Positions 16,850 through 25,639 of a stretch of 64,000 nucleotides of DNA are shown one piece after another. Position 1 is the first letter of the stretch. Every line of letters starts with the position of its first letter. This DNA is from Natronoglomus mannanivorans. GTDB taxonomy: Archaea > Halobacteriota > Halobacteria > Halobacteriales > Natrialbaceae. The notes below the pieces were generated by a model that ran no database searches, had not been told where the DNA came from, and saw only the letters and a program-made list of their open reading frames with translations. A program made the position numbers and the translations under genes. Where the stretch lies: contig JAOPKB010000012.1 in assembly GCA_025517485.1 (NCBI GenBank), forward strand, positions 117,491-181,490. Reading direction: 5' to 3'.

Positions 16850-17590
16850 CTACGGACGCACGTGCTCGTGCTCGAGCCCGATTCGCTCTCGATCCCAGTC
16901 GATGTCCACGAGGTTCGAGGGCGTCCCGCTGAGTCCACGTCGACTCACGACCTCGAGCGTTCGGTTTCGCGCCTCGGGAGTGAACGGCGCCGCAGCCATC
17001 ACTCGAGCGACGTCGGCGCGGGGGATCGATCCGGAGACGGTGTCACCACCCTCACCGACGAGGATATCCCCGATCTCGCTCGGCGGCTCGTCCGTGAGTT
17101 TGCCGGGCCGAACGATGGTATAGCCGAGGCCGGACCGACGGATCGCCGCTTCGGCGTCCTGTTTGGCTTTCAGCGACGCGTTGATCAACAGGCGAGCCGG
17201 AAGTGACATCCCCGATTTCGAGCTTCCGACGCCGATCGCGCTCTGCATCACGAAGTGATCGACGTCCGCGCCGACCGAGGCCGTGACGAGGTTGATCACG
17301 CCCGTCCGATCGACCAGTTTGCCGCCGACGACGTGTCGCAGACTCGGCGCGGTTCCCAGCGCACACAGGACGATATCACAGTTGCGGGCGGCGCGCACCG
17401 CGTCGGCCGAGTCGAAGAAGTCGACGACCTCGACCTCGTCTGCACCGAGTCGCTCGAGTGCGTCGACGTCGGCGTACGACCGCGTCGTCGCCCGGACCTG
17501 AAGGTCGGTCGGCCGAAGGACGGCGAGCAGTTCGCGGCCGGTGTCTCCACTGGCGCCTGCGACGAGGACGCGGTCGGTGGTTGGGGACAT
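16850..17590 (-). CDS. NAD(P)-binding atypical SDR protein
   Basis: A 246-residue single-domain Rossmann protein. The nucleotide loop is VLVAGASGDTGREL (about 8-21). A second conserved piece is FVMQSAIGVGSS, followed by KAKQDAEAAIRRSGLGYTIVRPGKLTD, the typical active-site helix and strand of NmrA-like/atypical short-chain dehydrogenases. The usual catalytic YxxxK is not complete (the K of KAKQDAE remains), so it may bind NAD(P) as a sensor or act on quinone-type substrates. The ATG at 17590 is chosen because the first glycine loop begins 7 residues later. It lies 71 bases upstream of the mutase start on the same strand. Confidence 0.8.
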   Translation of the reverse strand: MSPTTDRVLVAGASGDTGRELLAVLRPTDLQVRATTRSYADVDALERLGADEVEVVDFFDSADAVRAARNCDIVLCALGTAPSLRHVVGGKLVDRTGVINLVTASVGADVDHFVMQSAIGVGSSKSGMSLPARLLINASLKAKQDAEAAIRRSGLGYTIVRPGKLTDEPPSEIGDILVGEGGDTVSGSIPRADVARVMAAAPFTPEARNRTLEVVSRRGLSGTPSNLVDIDWDRERIGLEHEHVRP

Positions 17591-17726
17591 ATCGACCGTA
17601 CCTCGTGTGTGCCTATAATGGTCTCCAGCGGTCAGTACGGGAGACCGTCGCCGAGCGGAACATCTCTTGACACCGGTCCGACCCGTGCCGAAACAATGAA
17701 CAGCACCGTCCGAGAACACCTCTCGC

Positions 17727-18173
17727 ATGTCTCAGCGCCGCCCGTTCGTCGACCCGAACTCCGAGGAACTCGACTACGACTGGCTCGTCGACGAACTGAT
17801 CCCGATCGCCAAACTCCTGCTCGTCTTCGGAGTCGTCGGCGCGTTCCTCTCGCTTCTCGCCGCGTCGATGCGCCCGGGGACGGTACAACAACTGATCGCG
17901 TACGCCGCCCAGTTCGTCTTCTCGCTCGGCGGGTTCGTCACGCTCCTGTACGTCATCGTCCGAGCGCTGCAGATCAACGAGGCGCTCGAGGCGGGAACTG
18001 TGGGACGGGGAACCGACCCGAAAGCCGGATCCGAAACGGTCGAGCGAACCCGAATCGACGTCGAGTCCGGGGACCGAACCGACGAACTCGGTGACGGGGC
18101 CCAGACGGAGCCGACGGGAGACGACGACACTGACCACGAAGAGGAACTGAGCGACACCGAAGACCGTCAGTAG
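17727..18173 (+). CDS. Two-TM membrane protein with acidic tail
   Basis: A 148-residue protein. After a polar start (MSQRRPFVDPNSEELDYDWL), helices at about 25-46 and 56-82 are followed by a long acidic, disordered tail (ESGDRTDELGD, then DDDTDHEEELSD). It is divergent from the NAD(P)-binding gene with a 136-base gap, and its stop codon overlaps the end of the convergent ABC permease by 7 bases. It has no known motif. The tail composition matches other haloarchaeal membrane proteins. Function unknown. Confidence 0.7.
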   Translation: MSQRRPFVDPNSEELDYDWLVDELIPIAKLLLVFGVVGAFLSLLAASMRPGTVQQLIAYAAQFVFSLGGFVTLLYVIVRALQINEALEAGTVGRGTDPKAGSETVERTRIDVESGDRTDELGDGAQTEPTGDDDTDHEEELSDTEDRQ

Positions 18174-18946
18174 TGGCCCATCACGCCCAGTTTTCGGGCA
18201 CGACGGAGCAACAGATGAAACGTCAGGTAGCCGACCGCGAGGTAACACAGGCCGTTGGCGACCAAAATCCCGAGTTCAACGGCGGGGAACTCCCAGAGCC
18301 GAACGCCCTCCGTCATCGCCTCCTGTAACATGCTGCTTCCCTGGCTCAACGGCAACGCTTTGAGCCACTCCCGGCCGTCGACCGGCGTCGCGATCAGCGC
18401 GATCAGCCCGAACTGGAGCAACTGGAAGACGTTCTCGATTCGTTTGTACAGCAACGCGAACCCGGCGAAGACGAAACCGAGGCCGACGACCGAGAGCGTC
18501 GTCACGACGACCAGCGGAACGACCGTCACGGCGTCGATCGACAGCGTCTGATCGGTCGTCACGAGCATCATCGCCAGCAGGACCAGCCCGCCGGCGATAC
18601 TCGTACAGATGTTCACCGCCGTCTTGACGGCCATCAGCGTCCCCATACCCGACGGCGACATGTACAGCTGCTCGAGGGTCCCCCACTGGGCCTCGCGGGT
18701 GACCTGTCCGGAGGTACTGTGGTAGGCCGATATCGCCACCGAGAACAGGAAGAAGCCGACGATGATCCCGTCGAGCGTGTCGGTGATCGCGGCGCCCGCG
18801 ACGGCCTGCCCGCCGAAGAAGATCATCGCGAAAAAGAGGTAGGCACCGAGGAAGCCGAAGGCGGTGTTGATCCAGTAGCGACGCCAGAGGATGACCTTCT
18901 TCTCGAGGACCGCTCGGGTCAACAAGGAGAGTTCGGTCGCCGTCAT
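18167..18946 (-). CDS. ABC-2 type transporter permease
   Basis: The membrane subunit of an ABC exporter, 259 residues. Six hydrophobic segments are seen (about 26-46, 58-76, 104-128, 136-160, 168-186, 224-245). The EAQWGTLEQLYMSP segment near residue 85 resembles the coupling region of ABC-2 permeases, in which GTLEQL contacts the ATPase. Its ATG overlaps the stop of the ATPase gene by 4 bases (ATGA), so the two are translationally coupled. Known ABC-2 exporters move lipids, drugs, or polysaccharides; the substrate cannot be inferred. No second permease is present, so a homodimer is likely. Confidence 0.88.
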   Translation of the reverse strand: MTATELSLLTRAVLEKKVILWRRYWINTAFGFLGAYLFFAMIFFGGQAVAGAAITDTLDGIIVGFFLFSVAISAYHSTSGQVTREAQWGTLEQLYMSPSGMGTLMAVKTAVNICTSIAGGLVLLAMMLVTTDQTLSIDAVTVVPLVVVTTLSVVGLGFVFAGFALLYKRIENVFQLLQFGLIALIATPVDGREWLKALPLSQGSSMLQEAMTEGVRLWEFPAVELGILVANGLCYLAVGYLTFHLLLRRARKLGVMGHY

Positions 18947-20139
18947 CGGTCGGCCGCCTCCGTCTGTGTGGGCGTGTGCGCTTGCGGGTCGTCGCCGACG
19001 GACTCGGTGTCCGACGTGAACGCTGATTCCGACTCCGACTCTGACTCTGACTCCATCTTCACCCCCATCTCGGTCTCCCCGTTCCCCGCTGTCGACGTCT
19101 CGCTCTCGCGATCGGTCAACGCGAGGAACACGTCCTCGAGATCCGGCTCGAGCGCGGTCACCGTCACGAGCGGGCAGGGCGACTCCCGGACGACGTCCAT
19201 CATCGCGTAGAAGTCCTCGCCCCGCCGCAGCGTCGCATCGAATCGCTGGTGGTCCCCCACCGTCGTCCAGCCGTCCGCCCCGAACTCGCTCTCGAGACGC
19301 TCTCGGCGCTCCGGGGCGAGCGTCCCGTCGACGGTCACCCGGTAGGTCTGCGTTCGGAAGACGTCGACCAGTTCCTCGAGCGAGTCGTCCGCGACGACCT
19401 GTCCGTCGTTCATGACGATCACGCGATCGCAAACGTCCTCGACGACGTCCATATCGTGACTCGAGAGAACGATCGTGATCGACTCCCGCTCGGCCAGCCG
19501 GCGCAGTTCCGCACGCAAGTCCAGCGAGCTCTCGACGTCGAGTCCGAGCGTCGGTTCGTCGAGAAAGACCACCGACGTCTCTCGGGCGAGCGTACACGCC
19601 AGCGACGTCTTCTGTTTCATCCCGCGGGAGAGCTTGTTGACCGGGACGTCGGCTTTCTCGACGAGATCGAGGTCCTCGAGCAACCGGTCGTGACGTTCCC
19701 GGACATCAGTCTCGGCCGGGTCGTGCCCGCCGAGTCTGGCGAAAAATCGCAGGTTCTCCCGTACCGTGAGCCGCCAATAGACGTTCCGTGCGCCCTCGAG
19801 CATGGCCGCGACGCGCCGGTAGACGGCCCGCGGCGCGTCGGTGGTCTCGATCCCCTCGATCGTCACCGAGCCCTCGTCGGGGACGACCAGTCCGAGCATC
19901 GCCTTGATCGCCGTCGTCTTGCCGGCGCCGTTCGGGCCGAGCAGTCCGACGACGGTCCCGCGGTCGATCTCGAAATCGACGCCGTCGACCGCCAGCACGT
20001 GGTCGTCGCCGCTCCCATAGGTCTTGGTCAACCCCCTGACCGAGACGACTGTCTCGTCCGTCCCCTCCCCGGAACGACCCCCTTCACCGCGGTCACTCGC
20101 CGACTTCGAGTGTTCCGTGGCGCTCGTCGAGCCTGTCAT
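18943..20139 (-). CDS. ABC transporter ATP-binding protein
   Basis: The ATPase partner of the ABC-2 permease, 398 residues, longer than the usual 300. Walker A is GPNGAGKTT (about 69-77), the signature is LSRGMKQK (usually LSGGM), Walker B is VVFLDEPTLGLD, and the switch histidine is in LSSHDMD. A C-terminal regulatory domain (about 265-340) follows. The last 50 residues are an Ala/Ser/Glu/Thr-rich tail with the run MESESESESES, encoded by a hexamer repeat at about 19025-19053. An N-terminal Ser/Gly/Glu-rich tail of about 30 residues is also unusual. It is cotranscribed with the downstream permease. Confidence 0.92.
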   Translation of the reverse strand: MTGSTSATEHSKSASDRGEGGRSGEGTDETVVSVRGLTKTYGSGDDHVLAVDGVDFEIDRGTVVGLLGPNGAGKTTAIKAMLGLVVPDEGSVTIEGIETTDAPRAVYRRVAAMLEGARNVYWRLTVRENLRFFARLGGHDPAETDVRERHDRLLEDLDLVEKADVPVNKLSRGMKQKTSLACTLARETSVVFLDEPTLGLDVESSLDLRAELRRLAERESITIVLSSHDMDVVEDVCDRVIVMNDGQVVADDSLEELVDVFRTQTYRVTVDGTLAPERRERLESEFGADGWTTVGDHQRFDATLRRGEDFYAMMDVVRESPCPLVTVTALEPDLEDVFLALTDRESETSTAGNGETEMGVKMESESESESESAFTSDTESVGDDPQAHTPTQTEAADR

Positions 20140-20283
20140 TCCGAACTAGTAACCGAGGTATCTGGATAAGCGTTTCTGGTCCGGGCGAGAAGGGGCGGAA
20201 AACTCGATGTCGACCGACGATCGTCCGACGGTATCGGGATCGAGGCGACGGTAATCGGCGTCCTCGAGCCCACCAACAGGGTA

Positions 20284-21372
20284 TCAGTGCCCGTGCTCGA
20301 CGTCGTAGACCGTTTCCCGGTCGCCGTCCAGTACGAACGGTCCCTCCTCTGGGGTTCGCTTCGTCACTGCCGCGGCCCGCAGGACGTACGACGTGAGGAC
20401 GGTGTAGGGAGCGAGGGCGATCGTATACGCGAGACTGATGAAGACTGTCAACGGCGTGTAGCCGAAGAAACTGACGTTAGGGAAGATTCCGGAATCGATC
20501 GCGAGCAGGACGTAGGTGATGAAGAAGATAATCGGGAGGGAGACGGTCAACAGCGTCGTCGAGAGGTCAGAGAGCTCGAGCTTGTAGTACAGCGTCTTGA
20601 AGTACTCCCGACTGACCATCAGCTTGTGGAGCGTATCCATGATGTCCTCGATCACGGATCGTTCGGCGTCGGTGAGCTCGTCGCCGTACTTCGTGAGGAT
20701 GCGCCGCGACTGGTAGAGCTGCCACGACGAATCGTAGTTCAGGCCCGTGAGGAGTTCGTCCGTCGACCCGGACGGGACACGAGAGAACGTCGTCAGCACT
20801 TCCTCGGTGTTCGCGTGGATGTCGGTCCGGAGCCGTTCGAGTTCGTCGTGATACTCACGCCCCGTCGCTCCGTCTCGCTCCGTTGTCTCCTCGAGCTGCT
20901 GGAGGTCGTCCGCCCGTTGTTTGACCGATCGGAGGACGACGGCAGTGAACTGGCCGGGACGTGCAGGACTCACGTCCACGATGTCGTTGCTCTCGAGCTC
21001 ACCCTGAAACTCGATGATCGTGTCGACACGTTCGGACTGGTTGCCAAGCGAGGTCAGTTCCTGAGAAATCCCGACCGCCGCGATCGAGACGACGATCGAC
21101 ACCAGCAGGATCGTCCCGGAAAGGAGCGTGTTGAACACCGTCTGTACCATCGTCGTCTCCCCCAGCAGTTCCTGATATTCGATCGGCCAGATCCCGCCCA
21201 TCACGAGCATGACACAGAAGACGGTACCGAGCAACGCGACGGCGACCCGCTCACGGTCGCCATCGAAGAGGATCCAGCGTTTGATCCGGTTCTCACTCGA
21301 GCGGTCGATCCGTCTCTGGAAGGTTCCGAGCCGATTCCGCACGGACTGGAGTACCGAGTCACCATCGGCCAT
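20284..21372 (-). CDS. Four-TM membrane protein with large cytoplasmic domain
   Basis: A 362-residue protein. Two helices lie near the N-terminus (about 46-65 and 82-107) and two near the C-terminus (about 275-296 and 308-335). The middle part (about 110-265) is soluble and alpha-helical, containing LERLRTDIHANTEEVL and SSWQLYQSRRILTKYGDELTDAERSVIEDIM. Charge distribution suggests the middle domain is cytoplasmic. The ATG at 21372 is chosen because the preceding 29 codons overlap the promoter region. It lies 83 bases downstream of the CBS-ParB gene on the same strand and may belong to the same operon. I do not recognise the family; the layout loosely recalls bestrophin- or ion-channel-like proteins. 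Confidence 0.7.
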   Translation of the reverse strand: MADGDSVLQSVRNRLGTFQRRIDRSSENRIKRWILFDGDRERVAVALLGTVFCVMLVMGGIWPIEYQELLGETTMVQTVFNTLLSGTILLVSIVVSIAAVGISQELTSLGNQSERVDTIIEFQGELESNDIVDVSPARPGQFTAVVLRSVKQRADDLQQLEETTERDGATGREYHDELERLRTDIHANTEEVLTTFSRVPSGSTDELLTGLNYDSSWQLYQSRRILTKYGDELTDAERSVIEDIMDTLHKLMVSREYFKTLYYKLELSDLSTTLLTVSLPIIFFITYVLLAIDSGIFPNVSFFGYTPLTVFISLAYTIALAPYTVLTSYVLRAAAVTKRTPEEGPFVLDGDRETVYDVEHGH

Positions 21373-21455
21373 CGATCGATACCCGACATCCCCGACGAAT
21401 AAATAGGAACCACCGGCTTCGCTCTGGTCTTCGCCGAACCGATTTCCCCGAGTAC

Positions 21456-22268
21456 TCAACCCTCGTCGGACTGCAACCGCTTGGTCGTCTCGACCAGCGG
21501 ATGTCTGGCGTAATCGACGATATCGATATCGTCGAGCGTCTCGAGGTCCTCCTTGGCGGCCGTCCGGGCCATTCCGAGGTCGATCGGATGATCGATAACG
21601 ATCACGTAGGCGTCCATCTCGTCGATATTCAGACGGTCGGCAGCCAGCACCCGATGGTGCCCGTCTGCCAGAAACAACGTCCCACCGTTGTCGATCACGA
21701 CGAGCGGTTCGGCGAGTCCGTGCTCGAGTTCGTACCGTCGCCCCTCGAGTTCGTCGGCGTACACCCGCCCCTGCGTCGGGATGAGACCGTGGAGTGGGAC
21801 CGTTCGGCGCTCCTCGCGCAACTCGATCGAGTGGATGTTCTCGAGAGTTCGCATCAGTTTCCCGACCTTCTCGGGGGTCGCACGCTCGATTTGGCTGCGG
21901 ATGACGTCCGCGTTGGAGATGATCCCGACCAGATTTCCAGCGTCGTCGACGACCGGGAGTTTCTGGATGCCCGACCGAAGGATCACTCGAGCCGCGTCTG
22001 TGACTTTCATCTCCGGATGGGCGACGATCAGATCGGTCGTCATCACCTTGAAGATCGGCTCGCCATCCTCGGCCAGCAACAGGTCACGCGCGCTGATGAA
22101 CCCCTCCACGCGTCGTCGATCACAGACGGGGAAGCCACTGTGCTCCTCACTTTCGGCGATCCGAACCGCGACGTCGCGAACGGTCGCGTCGGGCGAGACG
22201 GTCACTACGTCTCGAGTCATGTACTCCTCGACTTGCGCCTTCGTCCCGGTTCCGTCGACCGCGTTCAT
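21456..22268 (-). CDS. CBS-domain/ParB-like nuclease domain fusion
   Basis: A 270-residue soluble protein joining two tandem CBS domains (about 13-135; VEEYMTRDVVTVSP and FKVMTTDLIVAHPEMKVTDAARVIL) to a ParB-like domain (about 160-235; VPLHGLIPTQGRVYADELEGR, then LFLADGHHRVLAAD). CBS pairs sense adenosine nucleotides; the ParB/sulfiredoxin fold binds nucleotides or DNA, and here keeps the DGHHR catalytic-type motif. There is no partner ParA and no helix-turn-helix, so it is unlikely to be a chromosome partition protein. It lies 167 bases downstream of the TrkA_N-DHH gene. The ATG at 22268 (MNAVDGT) is preferred over a start at 22313. Confidence 0.85.
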   Translation of the reverse strand: MNAVDGTGTKAQVEEYMTRDVVTVSPDATVRDVAVRIAESEEHSGFPVCDRRRVEGFISARDLLLAEDGEPIFKVMTTDLIVAHPEMKVTDAARVILRSGIQKLPVVDDAGNLVGIISNADVIRSQIERATPEKVGKLMRTLENIHSIELREERRTVPLHGLIPTQGRVYADELEGRRYELEHGLAEPLVVIDNGGTLFLADGHHRVLAADRLNIDEMDAYVIVIDHPIDLGMARTAAKEDLETLDDIDIVDYARHPLVETTKRLQSDEG

Positions 22269-22435
22269 ACCGACACAACGGAACCGGTGCGCAAAAACCT
22301 CCCGTCGACTCACACCGCTATCGGTGGCTCACAGTGTCCTCGGAGCGTGTTCGTACTCACGCTCATGCTCATGCTCGTTCTCACATTCACGCTTGCTCAC
22401 TCGTTTCCGAGTGTCTGTCCTCTCTGTTCGTCTCC

Positions 22436-23968
22436 TCAGTCCTCGTCTCCCCCTCTCCCGTCCTTGACCCCACCCTCACTCTCACCCTCCGCCACCGTCT
22501 CGTTCGCCATAAACAACCACTCGCTGGCCTGGCTGTACGCTCCAACCGGCGTCCCCGGCCGCGTCCGGATCGCCTCGAAGAACCGATCCGTAATCACCTC
22601 CTCGACGACGCTCAGGATCGAATCGACCTGCTCCTGGTCGTCGACACCGCCGAGACTGCCAACCTCGAGTTGTGCGCCGGCCATATCGGCGTGGCCGCCG
22701 GCGCTTCCGATCTGGTCGAACGCATCTCGGAGCGTCTCGCCGAGATCGATCTCGCTCGCACGCGACCGGGCCGAGAGAAACACCATCTCGTCTATGAACC
22801 CGTACACGAGCGTCGTGTTCACTCCCTCCATGTTCAACAGCTGTTCGGCCGCCTGCGGTAACGAATCACGATCGGTGATGTAGCCCGCACTCGAGACGAC
22901 CACCGTCCCTCGCTGGGTACGTTTCTTGATCGCTCTGGCGATCGTCTCGAGGGTCTCTCCCTCGACCGTCGGCTCTTCGACCTGTTCTAACACGCTTTGA
23001 TCGACGGCCGGTAACAACGTCGCCGCCGCCCGGAAGTCGATCGCGGACACCTCTCGCGTGAAGTCGTTCGTATCGACTCGAATCCCGTACAGCAGCGCCG
23101 TCGCCGTCCGACGAGGGAAATCGAGACCGAACCGCTCTATGTACTCGGTCATGACGGTACTGGTCGCTCCCGCGTTCTCCCGCAGATCGACGAACTCCCC
23201 GGGAACCGGCCCTCGAGGCGGGTGGTGATCGATGACGATATCGACGTGCAGTTCCGGCGGAAGCTGGTCGTTGACACCGGGTCGCGAGTGGTCGACCAGC
23301 GCGAACGCGGAGTACTCGCCCAGCGAATCCTCCGAACTGAGGTTTCGCAAGTCGAGATCGAGCAGGTTCACCATCGCCCGGTTCTCCTGGTGAGAGATCT
23401 CTCCGAAGTAGCAAGCCTGGGCCTCGACGTCGACTGCAGCCGCGAGATCCGTCAACGCGACGGCACTGGCGATCGCGTCCGGATCGGGATTGTCGTGCAT
23501 GACGACCGCCAGCGTGCCCTCGATCGTGGAGAGCTGGCGGCGCAACGCCAACGCTTTCGACGCCTCGGCACTCGTTGACTCCTCGAGTATCCGATCGGCG
23601 AGCGACTGGGTCGGATCGACGATCCGATCGGCGAGCTCCTCGATCACGGCCCGGTTCTCACCGGTGAAATTCCCGCCCGCGTAGACGACCAGGACCGCGT
23701 TCGGAAACTGCTCGTGGGCTCGCTCGAGTGTGAGGCGGTTCCTGTCGGTCCGGTCGCCAGCGACGAGGACGACCATCGGTTCGTCGACGTCGCCGAAGGC
23801 GTTCGGATCGGTCGGATCACCCTGCTGGGCCGGGACGTTGTCGTCGCGAAGCGTCTCGACGATGTCCGCGTTCTCCGCGACGACCAGTAACGAGCCGTCG
23901 CGCTCGGGCAGTTGCTCGACGATGCGTTGACCGACGCTCCCGCACCCGAGCACGAGACGGGAAACCAT
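22436..23968 (-). CDS. TrkA_N-DHH-DHHA1 fusion phosphoesterase
   Basis: A 510-residue protein with three domains. A TrkA_N/Rossmann NAD-binding domain (1-125; LVLGCGSVGQRI) leads to a DHH phosphoesterase domain (about 145-330) with HDNPDPDAIAS at 158-168 and the eponymous D247-H248-H249, and then a DHHA1 domain (about 370-460) with GSAGGHADMAG. The full metal-site set suggests an active hydrolase of dinucleotides or short oligonucleotides. Related archaeal proteins are annotated RecJ-like or c-di-AMP phosphodiesterase-like; which applies here is not known. The C-terminus is acidic and low-complexity. It heads a possible minus-strand operon with the CBS-ParB and 4-TM genes. Confidence 0.9.
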   Translation of the reverse strand: MVSRLVLGCGSVGQRIVEQLPERDGSLLVVAENADIVETLRDDNVPAQQGDPTDPNAFGDVDEPMVVLVAGDRTDRNRLTLERAHEQFPNAVLVVYAGGNFTGENRAVIEELADRIVDPTQSLADRILEESTSAEASKALALRRQLSTIEGTLAVVMHDNPDPDAIASAVALTDLAAAVDVEAQACYFGEISHQENRAMVNLLDLDLRNLSSEDSLGEYSAFALVDHSRPGVNDQLPPELHVDIVIDHHPPRGPVPGEFVDLRENAGATSTVMTEYIERFGLDFPRRTATALLYGIRVDTNDFTREVSAIDFRAAATLLPAVDQSVLEQVEEPTVEGETLETIARAIKKRTQRGTVVVSSAGYITDRDSLPQAAEQLLNMEGVNTTLVYGFIDEMVFLSARSRASEIDLGETLRDAFDQIGSAGGHADMAGAQLEVGSLGGVDDQEQVDSILSVVEEVITDRFFEAIRTRPGTPVGAYSQASEWLFMANETVAEGESEGGVKDGRGGDED

Positions 23969-24112
23969 ATCGCGGCTTACGACCGGCGAGGGTAAAATCT
24001 ACCGGACTGCGAAGTGGTCACGGTCTACTCCGTCGACGGTGACCCCTCTCAGCTGTGGCATCGAACGCAAAACGCGGATCGAAACGGCACCGAAAACCGA
24101 TCGGTCAGGATT

Positions 24113-25639
24113 TCAGGGGATGATCGCCCCGGCCGCACCGATCGCGGCATCGGCGACCGGACCGAAGCCCGGCAGGATGAGGACGGTCATCACGGCCGCG
24201 ACGACGATCGCGGCGTAGAGGCCCGTCGGCTGGGAGAGCGATTCTCGCTCGAGGACCGGATCCTCGATCCAGACCGCCTTGACCAGCCGCGAGTAGTAGT
24301 ACAGCGAGAGCGCGCTGTTGATCACGAGCGCCGCGGCGACGGCGAGCAACCAGGGGTTGGCCGACGCCGCCTCGAGGGCACCCGTGAACAGGAAGTACTT
24401 GCTCCAGAAGCCGCCGAACGGCGGAATGCCGGCGAGACTGAACATGAAGACCGCGAGCGCGACACAGGCGATCGGTGCCTGTTTCGAGAGCCCGTTGTAG
24501 TCTTCGAAGGTGCGGCCGACACCCCAGTACTCCGCGAGCGCGACGAACAGGAACGCACCCGTGTTCATGAAGCCGTAGACCAGCAGGTGCATCATCGCCG
24601 CACCGAGGACGAGTTCGCCGCCGTCGACAGTCAGGCCGGCGAGCCCGATCAGTGCGTAGCCGGCGTGACCAACGGAGGAGTACGCCAGCATCCGTTTGAC
24701 GTTGTTCTGGGTCGCCGCCGCGAAGTTCCCGACCGTCATCGTGACGATCGCGAGGACGATGAACACGAGCGACCAGTCGATGCCCAGCGTCTGCATAACG
24801 TCTAACGGGAACGCCGTCGTGAACACGCGGAAGGCGATCACGAAGCCGGCGGCCTTGGAGGCCGACGAGAGGAACGCCGCGATCGGTGCCGGCGCACCCT
24901 CGTAGGCTTCCGGTGCCCAGAAGTGGAAGGGCACGCTCGCGGTCTTGTACGCGAACCCACCGATCAACATCAGGACGCCGATTCCGAGCAATCCGTTCAT
25001 CTCCTCTGCAGCACCGAGGTTGTCGGCGATCGCGTCGAGTTGCATGTGGCCGGTCGCCCCGTAGACGAGGCTGATCCCGTAGACGAAGATCGCCGAGGAC
25101 AGCGCCCCGATCAGGAAGTACTTCAGCCCTGCTTCGACGCTCCCGCGGTTACTCTTCAGGATCGCGACCAGCGCGAACGACGGCAGGCTGGCCAGCTCGA
25201 GGGAGATGAAGATCGTCACGAGGCTGTTCGAGGCAGCCATCGTCGACATCCCGGTCGCCGCGAGCAAGACCAGCGAGTAGTACTCGGCCTGATAGGCGTG
25301 ATCGCGAAGGTAGTCGTAGCTGGCGATCGAGACCAGCGCCGTCACGACGCCGACGATGATCATGAAGAACAGGGCCATCTGATCGACGATCAGCTGCCCC
25401 TCGAACAGATCGAAGACGCCGTTGCCACCCTCTGCGACCGGCGTTCCGACGCCGGCGAGGATGAACCAGACGGCGACGGCGAGCGAGGCCAGCGAGCCGA
25501 CGGCCGCGACGCCCGCGATCACGGGTCGGTTGGTCGAACGCGGGTTGATACTATCGTAGGTGAACAACACCAGCGCCGTCAGCGCCAGAATCATCGGCGG
25601 TGCGAGCGCCGTCAGTTCGGGCATCTCGAGGACCGCCAT
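24113..25639 (-). CDS. nuoN: NADH-quinone oxidoreductase subunit N-like
   Basis: One of three antiporter-like membrane subunits of complex I, 508 residues with about 14 helices. Family signs are LVTIFISLELASLPSFALVAILK, RGSVEAGLKYFLIGALSSAIFVYG (the broken-helix region with its Lys and Glu) and AYSSVGHAGYALIGLAG. Conserved charged residues in TM5, TM7 and TM12 are present by inspection. The ATG at 25639 shares one base with the nuoM stop (TGATG), and GGAGGTGA lies just upstream. It is the last gene of the operon. It helps pump protons out of the cell. Confidence 0.92.
   Translation of the reverse strand: MAVLEMPELTALAPPMILALTALVLFTYDSINPRSTNRPVIAGVAAVGSLASLAVAVWFILAGVGTPVAEGGNGVFDLFEGQLIVDQMALFFMIIVGVVTALVSIASYDYLRDHAYQAEYYSLVLLAATGMSTMAASNSLVTIFISLELASLPSFALVAILKSNRGSVEAGLKYFLIGALSSAIFVYGISLVYGATGHMQLDAIADNLGAAEEMNGLLGIGVLMLIGGFAYKTASVPFHFWAPEAYEGAPAPIAAFLSSASKAAGFVIAFRVFTTAFPLDVMQTLGIDWSLVFIVLAIVTMTVGNFAAATQNNVKRMLAYSSVGHAGYALIGLAGLTVDGGELVLGAAMMHLLVYGFMNTGAFLFVALAEYWGVGRTFEDYNGLSKQAPIACVALAVFMFSLAGIPPFGGFWSKYFLFTGALEAASANPWLLAVAAALVINSALSLYYYSRLVKAVWIEDPVLERESLSQPTGLYAAIVVAAVMTVLILPGFGPVADAAIGAAGAIIP

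Noticed and set aside
21501..22883. A 460-codon plus-strand frame over the CBS-ParB and DHH genes.
   Set aside because: It lies opposite two genes with strong domain evidence and is low-complexity and His/Arg/Ser-rich.
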